A DNA stretch of 46,086 nucleotides from assembly GCA_030016385.1 (NCBI GenBank), contig JASEJN010000021.1, positions 1 through 46,086 of the forward strand. The letters run 5' to 3'. The notes below the pieces were generated by a model. That model had not been told where the DNA came from and did no database searches. It saw nothing but the letters and a program-made list of their open reading frames with translations. The translations under genes were made by a program, and so were the position numbers. Origin of the DNA: Clostridiales bacterium (lineage in GTDB: Bacteria > Bacillota > Clostridia > Clostridiales > Oxobacteraceae). This document shows, one piece after another, positions 1-7,898 of this stretch (within the stretch, counting starts at the first letter, position 1; each line of letters starts with the position of its first letter).

Positions 1-263
1 TTAAAATACATGGCATATGAGAAATTCACACTGTGCATTATAGTCGATATGTCGGCGCCATTGACGTCTATAATAAAATGTGCATGGTTATCCATCAGGC
101 AGTAACCGTAAACCTTGAACTGATATAGCTTCTGATACTTCCTCATGAGAGAAAGATATTTCACCTTATCGTCGTCATCCTTGAAAAGATCTACCTCGGT
201 GATACTTCTGCACATTACATGGAATATGGCATGGTCGGACTTTTGTCTTGGCAGTCTTGGCAT
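1..263 (-). CDS. REP-associated tyrosine transposase (Y1/HUH, IS200-like), 5' part only
   Basis: The minus strand from the ATG at 263 reads without a stop to the window edge (87 codons), so the gene is cut by the window and not shown to be broken. The product begins MPRLPRQKSDHAIFHVMCRS and contains NHAHF, the HUH metal-binding pair of Y1 transposases, around residues 59-63. The preceding YGYCLMDNHAHF block is typical of the RAYT branch. These enzymes nick single-stranded DNA at palindromic repeats that lie near their own gene. The catalytic Tyr lies beyond the window. The start is supported by GAGGTG (minus strand, 275-270) seven bases upstream. Family assignment is firm; activity cannot be judged. 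Confidence 0.85.
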   Translation of the reverse strand, partial: MPRLPRQKSDHAIFHVMCRSITEVDLFKDDDDKVKYLSLMRKYQKLYQFKVYGYCLMDNHAHFIIDVNGADISTIMHSVNFSYAMYF

Positions 264-269
264 AAAAAA

Positions 270-320
270 CACCTCAATCCAAATATATTTTATCTGTATT
301 ATTGCCAAAAGATTGAGATG
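270..320 (-). promoter_or_regulatory. Inverted repeat hiding the transposase ribosome binding site
   Basis: Read on the minus strand, CATCTCAATC (320-311) pairs with GATTGAGGTG (279-270) over 10 bp, with one G-U pair and a 31-nt loop. The second arm contains the GAGGTG Shine-Dalgarno of the transposase, so folding would block its translation. Sequestration of the start region by a stem-loop is known for IS200 tnpA. That it works here is inferred. Confidence 0.5.
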
Positions 321-329
321 TATTCTTCT

Positions 330-384
330 GCTTAACCGTCCCCCAAGCGCAGTCATCAGTTTGTTTGTTTTGCTTAACCGTCCC
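330..384. repeat. Two direct copies of a RAYT-type repeat
   Basis: GCTTAACCGTCCC occurs at 330-342 and again, identical and in the same orientation, at 372-384. It lies just upstream of the transposase start and reads GGGACGGTTAAGC on the transposase strand. GGGACGG-type repeats are commonly seen beside Y1/RAYT transposase genes in Clostridia and are their presumed target. No inverted partner is present inside the window. Confidence 0.6.
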
Positions 385-392
385 TCAGCTTC

Positions 393-421
393 TGGAAAAT
401 GCAAGAATTATTTGCTATAAT
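393..421 (+). promoter_or_regulatory. Candidate promoter of the ABC efflux operon
   Basis: TGGAAA (393-398), a 17-bp spacer and TATAAT (416-421), with TG one base before the -10 (extended -10). The -35 is weak. A leader of about 140 nt would precede the adaptor gene at 567. The 264-566 interval contains no convincing gene. Confidence 0.45.
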
Positions 422-455
422 ATAAAAGATATAGCTTGTTTTACTTTTCCGAATT

Positions 456-514
456 CAAAGTAATATAAAACGATTAACTATTTTCTGATAATTTAGGATG
501 CAAAGTAATTTAAA
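456..514. repeat. Imperfect 14-bp direct repeat before the ABC operon
   Basis: CAAAGTAATATAAA (456-469) and CAAAGTAATTTAAA (501-514) match at 13 of 14 positions and start 45 bp apart, between the candidate promoter and the adaptor start. They could be regulator half-sites, but the sequence is AT-rich and the match could be chance. Confidence 0.3.
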
Positions 515-566
515 GCACAAAGAAATATTTGAAGAGCTTATCAATAATTTATCTGGAGGCTTAAAA

Positions 567-1586
567 ATGAAGGACAATAGGCATATCAAATTTAGTAATC
601 GGATTATTTGTTTATTAATGTTACTGCTGTTTGCATTTTCATTTTCAGGTTGTTACTTTTTCCCGAAGGAGGAAAAGGTTCTTGCACCTCCTTTAATAGA
701 ACCCCCGAAGATTACTTATGATACTATCGATGTAAAAAAGGGAACCATTGAAAAGAAAGTGACAGGTACTGCTAATTTTGAGTCATCGGATCAGAAAGAT
801 GTTTTTTTTGCTTTCAAAGGCGGAAATTTGAAAAACATATATGTGAAATTGGGGGATAAGGTTAAAAAAGGACAGTTGATCGCAGAGCTTGATACCGGCC
901 ACATGGAAAGCCAGATAAAGATCGCAGAGCTGGATCTTAAGTTTAAGCAGTTAGATTATGATAGTGAAAAATCCAAGGGTACAACGGGTACTGACCTTGA
1001 GAAGAAAGATATAGAGGTGCAGAAAGCGAAGATAAACCTTGACGATCTAAAACAGGAATATAATAAATCCAAACTGGTGGCGCCGATTTCAGGACAGGTT
1101 GTATTTATAGACAAGATAAGCACAGGGGATTATATAAATGCTTTCAAGCCTATACTTAAGATTGCGGACCCCGGTAAGCTTCAGCTGCAGTATCAGACCG
1201 ACAATACAAGTGATTTTCAGCTTGGAATGGCCGTCGATATAAAATTCAAGGACAAGATGTACAAGGGCAAAGTCGTTATGACTCCGGCCAACATGCCGTA
1301 TGGAGCCGATGAGAGTTTAAAAAAGACGATAATTATCAGCCTGAACTCTGTTCCGTCCGGTACAGAAATAGGCGATAGCGCGGATATTAATGTAACGTTG
1401 CAGAAAAAGGAAAATGTCATAGTACTTCCGAGAAACGTGATAAACACATTTGCTTCGAGAAATTATGTTCAGATACTGGATAAGAATATACCGGTTGAGA
1501 GAGATGTGGAGCTTGGAATGCAGACTCCCACAGAGGTTGAGATAGTAAAGGGTTTAAATGAAGGGGAAAAGGTCATACAGCGTTAA
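567..1586 (+). CDS. Lipoprotein periplasmic-adaptor-like subunit (HlyD/MacA family) of an ABC exporter
   Basis: 339-aa adaptor of the membrane fusion protein family, expected on the outer face of the membrane linking to the FtsX-type permease encoded next. I chose the ATG at 567 because GGAGG (555-559) sits 7 bases before it and it opens a lipoprotein signal: a basic MKDNRHIKFSNR stretch, a hydrophobic core and SFSGC as lipobox. An upstream in-frame ATG at 498 lacks a comparable site. Downstream come a beta-barrel/biotinyl-like half (VKKGTIEKKVTGTANF; LGDKVKKGQLIAELDTG), a short coiled coil (about residues 110-160), and the matching half (KLVAPISGQVVFIDKISTGD). It ends 15 bp before the permease gene, so they form one operon. 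The substrate cannot be deduced. Confidence 0.85.
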   Translation: MKDNRHIKFSNRIICLLMLLLFAFSFSGCYFFPKEEKVLAPPLIEPPKITYDTIDVKKGTIEKKVTGTANFESSDQKDVFFAFKGGNLKNIYVKLGDKVKKGQLIAELDTGHMESQIKIAELDLKFKQLDYDSEKSKGTTGTDLEKKDIEVQKAKINLDDLKQEYNKSKLVAPISGQVVFIDKISTGDYINAFKPILKIADPGKLQLQYQTDNTSDFQLGMAVDIKFKDKMYKGKVVMTPANMPYGADESLKKTIIISLNSVPSGTEIGDSADINVTLQKKENVIVLPRNVINTFASRNYVQILDKNIPVERDVELGMQTPTEVEIVKGLNEGEKVIQR

Positions 1587-1601
1587 AAGGGGGAGACAGT
1601 C

Positions 1602-4442
1602 TTGCTATACAGGTTACTTCAAAAAATGCTGAACAATAAGTGGATGGTTTCGTGTCTGCTTATAGGTACGATACTGGCTGTTGCAATGGTTAGCAGTGTG
1701 CCGATTTATACGAACGGCGTGCTTCAGAGAATGCTTATTAAAGATCTAGAGAATTTTCAGGTGGATTCAAATATTTTTCCCGGTTCATTCAGTTTGAAAG
1801 CGGAATATTATGGAGTACCTAAGGAAAAGGGTATAAGGAACTTTGACGATGTCACCAGGGAATTTGATAATGAGATATGTAAGAATATGGCACTTCCCGT
1901 GCAGCAAAAATATAATTTGTATACATATGATTTTCTAAGTATAGCAGCGGATCCTTCAACAGGGCATAAAAAAGATGTCGCTGTAAAAATAGATGCCCCT
2001 ATGGACTTTAAGAATCACATCAACATCATAAGCGGAAGTGCTTTTTCAAAAAGCAAATCAAATGGAACGATAGATGTGATGGTATCCGAAGAGGCCCTTC
2101 AAAAACTGGATGTTCTGGTTGGCAAGGTATATACGATCAAGGATATAGTCGATGAAAAAAGGCCGACGTTTAAGGTAAGAATTGCAGGAGTGTATACATT
2201 AAAAGATAAAAGGGACTTATACTGGGATCAGGGGCTTTCCAAATATTCTGAAAGCCTGATGATGGACTATGATTTGTTTAAAAATGATTTCTTAAAGAGC
2301 GATCTTGGAGGAATAACAAGCGGTGAATGGTATTATGCTTTCGATTATCATAAGATATCTATAGACAAGCTCAAGGGCCTATTGAGTTTTGTGGATTCCG
2401 AAAGCAAATGGCTTAAGTCATATACGGGTTCAGACCTTAAGATACCCGCACTTTCCATTTTGAAACAATATGATGAAAGGGCAAAGCTTCTGAAACTTAC
2501 GCTGTGGATATTGCAGGTCCCTATACTTCTCATGCTGGTTTTCTTTATGTTCATGGTATCGCAGCTTTTAATAAGGAGAGAGGAAGGCGAGATCGCGGTA
2601 CAAAAAAGCAGGGGGGCGAGCGGCTGGCAGATATTTTACGGATATACGGCCGAAGGAGCAATACTGGCGGTGGTATCCCTTGTCATAGGGCCGCTTACTG
2701 GGCTTCTGATATGTAAAATGCTTGGAGCGGCAAATGGTTTCATGGAGTTTGTGCAGAGGAGTTCCCTTCCCGTCAAACTTAATTTAAATTCATATATATT
2801 TTCTATATATGCTCTGATTTTATTCATGATCACGATGCTTATTCCTGTAATACCTGCGTCGAGGACATCCATCGTACTTCATAAACAGCAAGGCGCAAGG
2901 AAAAATAAAAAACCTATTTGGAAAAAATACTTTTTTGATATTATACTTCTCGGGATTTCCTGCTATGGGTTATATACATACAACTTAAGGCAGGGAATAT
3001 TAAAAGTAACCGGTGCCAAATCTGGCGATATACCGATTGATCCCCTTTTGTTTTTAATATCCGCATTTTTCATACTTGGGGCCGGATTATTATTTTTGAG
3101 GATTTTCCCTTATATCGTAAGGCTTATATTTTACATCGGGCGAAAGATATGGCCTCCTGCCTTGTATACATCGCTTATAAGCGTGGGAAGGTCCGGCGGC
3201 AAGGATCAGTTTCTCATGTTGTTTTTGATATTTACCATATCCCTTGGAGTGTTTGATGCAAATGCTGCAAGGACTATGAACAACAATACTGAAGAAAAGG
3301 TTAAATATGCCTGTGGCGCTGATATTACAATGCAGGAAAAATGGGAATCAAATAAGGATGACGAGTCTCCATCGTATGGGCAGGGCCAAGGTGGCAGTGA
3401 CGCATCCGGCAGCAAAGGGCCTGTGATATATAAAGAGCCGCCTTTTTCGAGGTATACGAAACTAAGCTCCCTTGAATCGGTAACAAAAGTATTTAAAAAA
3501 GAAGATGCCATTTTCCAATGTGAAAGCAAAATAGACAATGGAACACTCATGGCGATTATACCAAATGAGTTCGGTAAAATCGCCTGGTTTCGGAATGATT
3601 TGCTTCCATATCACTGGTTTAATTATTTAAATCTGCTTAGCAGAGATCCGAGGGCTCTTTTAGTATCGAGTTCATTTAAGAAAAAATATAAATCGAAGGT
3701 TGGTGATCCCATTTATATATCCTGGGAAAACAATCAAAGCATAGAGGGTATAATATTCGGGTTTATCGATTACTGGCCTTCATATAATCCATATAGCGGC
3801 AATGATGATACATCCGAGAACAACATCGTTGTGGCAAATCTTTCGCTGATACAGGCATTGAGCCCCATTGAGCCTTATGAAGTATGGGCTAAGAAAAAAC
3901 CTGGTGTTTCAAGCGAACAGCTATATGATGAGATTAAGAAGAACGATATAAATATTACTTATCTAAAGGATGCAAGCCAACAGATCATAATGAAGAAGAA
4001 CGATCCCATGCTTCAGGGCACGAATGGCGCTTTGACCCTCGGCTTTATTGTTACGATGATAATAAGCGTTATAGGATTTTTGATATACTGGATCATGTCT
4101 ATCAAGGACAGGACATTGCAGTTTGGAATCTTGCGGGCAATGGGAGTATCATTTAAAGAAATAGTCGAAATGCTCCTCGGAGAGCAGGTGCTGATATCGG
4201 GTTCCGCCATAATCATGGGTATTGTGGTGGGCGGTATTACAAGTAATCTGTTCGTACCGCTTTTGCAGATGGCATACAGCTCCAAAGAACAGGTGCCTCC
4301 CTTCAGGGTTGTAGCATCCGGTGCCGATTATATAAAGCTTTATATTATTATAGCTTTGATGATGCTTACGGGTATTATAATACTTGCAAGGATGATAGCG
4401 AAGATAAACATAAGTCAGGCTTTAAAACTGGGGGAGGATTAA
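1602..4442 (+). CDS. Large FtsX/MacB-type ABC transporter permease
   Basis: 946-aa membrane protein starting at TTG 1602 behind AAGGGGGAG (1587-1595). Predicted membrane segments lie near residues 15-33, 303-330, 350-373, 400-420, 446-463, 483-503 and 538-552, and in a C-terminal FtsX block at about 809-831, 863-883 and 912-933. Two large outer domains (about 40-300 and 560-800) separate them. A Gly/Ser-rich linker near residue 590 (QGQGGSDASGSKG) lies in the second. The LRAMGVSFKEIVEMLLGEQ stretch after the C-terminal first helix is the coupling region typical of FtsX permeases. Two FtsX-like halves in one chain would allow a complete transporter from one permease plus the two ATPases encoded next. 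Likely exporter or lipid/peptide stress transporter; substrate unknown. Confidence 0.85.
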   Translation: MLYRLLQKMLNNKWMVSCLLIGTILAVAMVSSVPIYTNGVLQRMLIKDLENFQVDSNIFPGSFSLKAEYYGVPKEKGIRNFDDVTREFDNEICKNMALPVQQKYNLYTYDFLSIAADPSTGHKKDVAVKIDAPMDFKNHINIISGSAFSKSKSNGTIDVMVSEEALQKLDVLVGKVYTIKDIVDEKRPTFKVRIAGVYTLKDKRDLYWDQGLSKYSESLMMDYDLFKNDFLKSDLGGITSGEWYYAFDYHKISIDKLKGLLSFVDSESKWLKSYTGSDLKIPALSILKQYDERAKLLKLTLWILQVPILLMLVFFMFMVSQLLIRREEGEIAVQKSRGASGWQIFYGYTAEGAILAVVSLVIGPLTGLLICKMLGAANGFMEFVQRSSLPVKLNLNSYIFSIYALILFMITMLIPVIPASRTSIVLHKQQGARKNKKPIWKKYFFDIILLGISCYGLYTYNLRQGILKVTGAKSGDIPIDPLLFLISAFFILGAGLLFLRIFPYIVRLIFYIGRKIWPPALYTSLISVGRSGGKDQFLMLFLIFTISLGVFDANAARTMNNNTEEKVKYACGADITMQEKWESNKDDESPSYGQGQGGSDASGSKGPVIYKEPPFSRYTKLSSLESVTKVFKKEDAIFQCESKIDNGTLMAIIPNEFGKIAWFRNDLLPYHWFNYLNLLSRDPRALLVSSSFKKKYKSKVGDPIYISWENNQSIEGIIFGFIDYWPSYNPYSGNDDTSENNIVVANLSLIQALSPIEPYEVWAKKKPGVSSEQLYDEIKKNDINITYLKDASQQIIMKKNDPMLQGTNGALTLGFIVTMIISVIGFLIYWIMSIKDRTLQFGILRAMGVSFKEIVEMLLGEQVLISGSAIIMGIVVGGITSNLFVPLLQMAYSSKEQVPPFRVVASGADYIKLYIIIALMMLTGIIILARMIAKINISQALKLGED

Positions 4443-4443
4443 A

Positions 4444-5121
4444 ATGTCTGCTATTATTAGTACGGAAAATGTATGGAGGAATTTTAAATCCGGTGATGAA
4501 ATAATACATGCCTTAAAAAAAGTGAGTATTGATATAGAATCAGGTAAGCTTACTATATTGAAGGGGCGTTCGGGGTCAGGCAAGACTACTCTTATCAATA
4601 TACTCGGTGCGATAGATCTTCCGGATGAAGGGGACGTAACGTTTGATGGAAATAAGATAGATGAAATGACAGGGGAAGAGAGGGATATGTTGAGAAGAAA
4701 GGAAATGGGTTTCGTATTTCAATCCGGAGGGCTTTTATCCAATATGTCAGCGTATGAAAATGTTGAGCTGGGTTTGAGGATAGCAGGCTTTGAACCGAAT
4801 GGAAGAAAGAAAAGGGCCGAGGAGTGTTTAAGTCTTGTAGGGCTTGCCAAGAGGATGAACCACCGGCCGGGTGAATTATCCGGCGGAGAGCAGCAAAGGG
4901 TAGCCATTGCCCGGGCAATAGCCCATAAGCCGAAGGTGATATTCGCTGATGAGCCCACGGCGGCGCTGGATACACAGATGGGGCTTCAGGTGGTCAAGAC
5001 ATTTAAAGACCTTGTTCAGAAAGAAGGACTCACAGTTGTTATGTCGACGCATGATCCGAGCATGATGGAGGTTGCCGATTGCGTATATACCTTGCAGGAT
5101 GGTGAGATTGTAAATGAGTGA
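4444..5121 (+). CDS. ABC transporter ATP-binding protein (MacB/LolD type), first of two
   Basis: 225-aa nucleotide-binding subunit. It has Walker A GRSGSGKTT (about residues 41-49), a Q-loop in VFQSGGLLSNMSAYENV, signature LSGGEQQR, Walker B VIFADEP with the D-loop ALDT, and the switch His in STHDPSMM. All catalytic motifs are intact. The start ATG follows the permease stop after one base, and the end overlaps the second ATPase gene by 8 bp, so translation is probably coupled. It belongs to the efflux subfamily serving FtsX-type permeases. Confidence 0.93.
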   Translation: MSAIISTENVWRNFKSGDEIIHALKKVSIDIESGKLTILKGRSGSGKTTLINILGAIDLPDEGDVTFDGNKIDEMTGEERDMLRRKEMGFVFQSGGLLSNMSAYENVELGLRIAGFEPNGRKKRAEECLSLVGLAKRMNHRPGELSGGEQQRVAIARAIAHKPKVIFADEPTAALDTQMGLQVVKTFKDLVQKEGLTVVMSTHDPSMMEVADCVYTLQDGEIVNE

Positions 5122-6040
5122 TGATGAGAAAAAATATATAATAGAATGTGAAAACCTTGTAAAGATATATAAGACTTCCGAAACAGAAGTTGTGGCGCTG
5201 CAGGGGTTGGACCTGACAGTCGAGTATGGTGAGCTCATGGCGATAATAGGCAACAGCGGAAGCGGAAAGTCCACGCTTTTAAATATGATAGGAGGCCTTG
5301 ACAGGCCTTCGGCGGGAAAACTTTATGTGGATGGCAAGGATTTATTTAAATTCAATGAAAGGCAAATGATAGAGTATAAGAGGAATACAGTTGGTTTTGT
5401 ATGGCAGAATAATGCAAGAAATCTTATACCTTATCTTACCGCCCTTCAAAATGTGGAACTTGTTTTAAGTCTGGCAGGCGAGAAAAATAAAAGGGAAAGG
5501 GCAAATGAGCTTTTAGACATGGTGGACCTGCCCGATAGAAAAAACAGCAAGCTTGCACAGCTTTCAGGCGGCGAACAGCAAAGGGTGGCTATTGCCATCG
5601 CCATTGCAAACAGGCCGAAGATACTTTTGGCAGATGAACCTACGGGTTCTGTCGATACAAAGACGGCGGGGCAGATACTCGATCTTTTCAGGCAATTGAA
5701 TAGGGACATAAAAGTCACCATCGTTATAGTGACACATGACAGACAGCTTTCACGAAAGGTTGACAGGGTGGTTGCCATAAGAGACGGCAGGACATCGAGC
5801 GAATTCATACGTAAAAAGTCCTATGCGGAGGAACTTGCCGAGATTGAAAACGGCATAGAGGCAAAGGAAGATGAAGAGACCCACGAAGAGCTGGCAGTTG
5901 TCGACAGGGTCGGAAGGCTCCAAATACCCAGGGAGTATTTAGAGGCCTTGGGAATAAAGGGGAGCAGCAAGCTGAAGGTTGAGCTTGAGGGAGATAGAGT
6001 TGTACTCATTCCGCCCCAGAATAAGAATAATAAAAATTGA
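5114..6040 (+). CDS. ABC transporter ATP-binding protein fused to a C-terminal AbrB-like domain
   Basis: 308 aa. Residues 1-230 form a complete ABC ATPase: Walker A GNSGSGKST, Q-loop VWQNN, signature LSGGEQQR, Walker B ILLADEPTGSVDT, switch VTHDR. An acidic linker (about 235-258) leads to a tail of about 40 residues containing VGRLQIPREYLEALGIKG and then LKVELEGDRVVLIPP. This matches the swapped-hairpin SpoVT/AbrB fold, usually a dimeric DNA-binding domain. The operon has two ATPases that differ by this tail, suggesting a heterodimeric engine with a regulatory or dimerising appendage. The ATPase role is certain; the function of the tail is not known. It is the last gene of the operon and is followed by a 36-bp palindrome. 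Confidence 0.88.
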   Translation: MSDDEKKYIIECENLVKIYKTSETEVVALQGLDLTVEYGELMAIIGNSGSGKSTLLNMIGGLDRPSAGKLYVDGKDLFKFNERQMIEYKRNTVGFVWQNNARNLIPYLTALQNVELVLSLAGEKNKRERANELLDMVDLPDRKNSKLAQLSGGEQQRVAIAIAIANRPKILLADEPTGSVDTKTAGQILDLFRQLNRDIKVTIVIVTHDRQLSRKVDRVVAIRDGRTSSEFIRKKSYAEELAEIENGIEAKEDEETHEELAVVDRVGRLQIPREYLEALGIKGSSKLKVELEGDRVVLIPPQNKNNKN

Positions 6041-6053
6041 ATCTGAAAATAGG

Positions 6054-6089
6054 GGTGCATATTTATATTCTGCGAATAATATATACACC
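6054..6089. repeat. Palindrome family P, copy 1
   Basis: Imperfect 36-bp palindrome running from GGTGCATATTTATATTC to ATAATATATACACC, 14 bp after the ABC operon stop. Similar palindromes occur at 26552-26600 and 32794-32827. It could act as a transcript 3' end, but there is no T-run. Confidence 0.45.
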
Positions 6090-6091
6090 TT

Positions 6092-6189
6092 CTTCAATTC
6101 GCAATTTGAAATCAGGCCTTAGAGCTTACAAAACTTGAATCCGCCGAACGGGTGTTCAATATAACATAAGCTCAAATTACGAATCGAAG
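6092..6189. mobile_element. Intergenic element family R, copy A (left arm shortened)
   Basis: Begins CTTCAATTCGCAATTTGAAA, resumes at GGCCTTAGAGCTTACAAAAC and ends TTACGAATCGAAG, the shared termini of this family. Flanks are similar but not identical (ATATACACCT left, ATATACCTC right), compatible with a decayed 9-bp target duplication. A second degraded partial copy (GTGTTCAAAG ... ATTACGAACTAATCGA) follows to about 6245. The 6041-6265 gap therefore contains palindrome P plus this element and no gene. Confidence 0.55.
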
Positions 6190-6265
6190 ATATACCTCGG
6201 GAATAGTGTTCAAAGCGGCACAAGCTAAAATTACGAACTAATCGATTGAATAGGGAGGCTACATA

Positions 6266-7771
6266 ATGAAAGAAGATTTTAAAGCAAGATTGGATGAGTT
6301 TAAGGAATACCTTAAAAATATAGAGTATCTGCAAAGCGCTTCAAGCGTTCTTTATTGGGACATGCGAGTCGGAATCCCCAAAAAGGCCATACCCTACAGA
6401 GGGGAAGTCTTAAGTTACCTTTCAGGCGAAGAGTATAAGCTTGAGACTTCTTTGAAGATGAAAGAATTCATTGATTACTTTGAATCCTGCAGGGATCTCG
6501 ATGATATTACGAAAGCCATGGTCCGAAATGCTAAAAAAAACTATGAGAGGACTATGAAGATACCTGAAAAAAGATATAAGGAATATACCATAGAACAGGC
6601 TGCTTCAGAAGCGGCATGGGAAGATGCAAAGGCGAAATCGGATTATTCGATTTTCAAACCCCATTTAAAAAAGATGATAGATTTCAATAAGGAATTTATT
6701 GGTTACTGGGGTTATAGGAATTCAAAATATGATACACTGCTGGATTTTTATGAACCTGGCATAACCGTAGGAAAGCTTGATAAAACATTCGGTGAACTTA
6801 AAAGAGCTATAGTAAGCTTGCTGGACAGAATACAAAAAAGCGGCGTAAAACCTGACTGCGGCATGTTCCATAAAAAGTTTACTAAGGGAAGGCAGGAGAG
6901 CTTCAGCAAATATGTCATGGCGAAGATGGGTTTCGACTTTGACGAAGGAAGGGTGGATGAAAGCGTTCATCCATTTACAATCAATTTTGACAATAGAGAT
7001 GTCAGAATAACCACCCATTATTATGAAAATGAATTCAGAAGTGCGCTTTTTAGCTGTATACATGAAGGCGGGCACGCTATTTATGAGCAAGACATACCGG
7101 ATAGCCTGAAGGGAACTATGCTTGCTTGCGGAGCGTCCATGGGGCTGCACGAGTCACAATCGAGATTTTATGAAAACATTATAGGAAGAAGCAGGGCGTT
7201 TTGGACGTACTTTTATCCGGAGGTTAAAAGGAGGTTCCCTGAGTTCAAGGATGTGACGCTTGATGAATTTTATAAGGGAATCAATGCTGTTTCGCCATCG
7301 CTGGTCAGGACAGAAGCCGATGAACTTACATACAGCCTTCATATCATAATAAGGTATGAAATAGAAAAGAAGATATTCGATGATGAAGTTGATGTAGATG
7401 AGCTGCCATCCGTCTGGAATAAAAAGTATAAGGAATATATGGGTATTGAGCCTGAAAACGATGACGAGGGGATACTTCAGGATATGCATTGGTCCGGAGG
7501 AAGCTTTGGATATTTTCCAAGTTATGCTCTCGGGAACCTTTACGGCGCGCAATTTTTGAGCAAGATGGAAAAGGATATACCGGATCTTTATAAAGAGATA
7601 GAACGGGGCAACTTGGACATTGTGCATCAATGGCTTAAAGAGAACATACATAAATACGGCTCGGTATACAAGCCTGCCGAACTTTTGAAAAAGGCAACCG
7701 GTGAGGAACTTACCGCAAAATATTTTATCGATTACCTTAACAAAAAATATAGCGAAATATATAATCTATAA
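6266..7771 (+). CDS. M32 family metallocarboxypeptidase
   Basis: 501-aa cytoplasmic zinc carboxypeptidase of the Taq/Pfu type, which trims C-terminal residues from peptides. The HEGGH zinc motif (HExxH form) is at residues 266-270. GLHESQSRFYEN near 293 supplies the third metal ligand Glu and is diagnostic of M32. The length is normal for the family (about 500) and there is no signal peptide. The ATG at 6266 has AGGGAGG nine bases before it. It is a single gene with a copy of the R element in its upstream region. The role is probably general peptide turnover. Confidence 0.93.
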   Translation: MKEDFKARLDEFKEYLKNIEYLQSASSVLYWDMRVGIPKKAIPYRGEVLSYLSGEEYKLETSLKMKEFIDYFESCRDLDDITKAMVRNAKKNYERTMKIPEKRYKEYTIEQAASEAAWEDAKAKSDYSIFKPHLKKMIDFNKEFIGYWGYRNSKYDTLLDFYEPGITVGKLDKTFGELKRAIVSLLDRIQKSGVKPDCGMFHKKFTKGRQESFSKYVMAKMGFDFDEGRVDESVHPFTINFDNRDVRITTHYYENEFRSALFSCIHEGGHAIYEQDIPDSLKGTMLACGASMGLHESQSRFYENIIGRSRAFWTYFYPEVKRRFPEFKDVTLDEFYKGINAVSPSLVRTEADELTYSLHIIIRYEIEKKIFDDEVDVDELPSVWNKKYKEYMGIEPENDDEGILQDMHWSGGSFGYFPSYALGNLYGAQFLSKMEKDIPDLYKEIERGNLDIVHQWLKENIHKYGSVYKPAELLKKATGEELTAKYFIDYLNKKYSEIYNL

Positions 7772-7841
7772 TAGTCTATATTGAATTTTTATGAAAAGAG
7801 GGCGCATATAAATTATTTAAAGGATATTATTGGGAAGAGCT

Positions 7842-7870
7842 TTGAAGCTTGGCAATCGGGATAATATAAA
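7842..7870 (+). promoter_or_regulatory. Candidate promoter of the beta-mannosidase gene
   Basis: TTGAAG (7842-7847), a 17-bp spacer, TATAAA (7865-7870). It lies just upstream of the AAGGAGGGTG site that precedes the ATG at 7899. Confidence 0.4.
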
Positions 7871-7898
7871 GCATGAGTATGCTTAAGGAGGGTGTCTG

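Noticed and set aside
145..420. Plus-strand 91-aa reading frame at the left edge
   Set aside because: It runs antisense to the transposase and through the repeats, has no ribosome binding site and a composition unlike a real protein.
5446..5808. Long antisense frames opposite the ABC ATPase genes (also 4595-4975 and 4876-5274)
   Set aside because: They mirror conserved motif codons of the ATPases and lack start signals.
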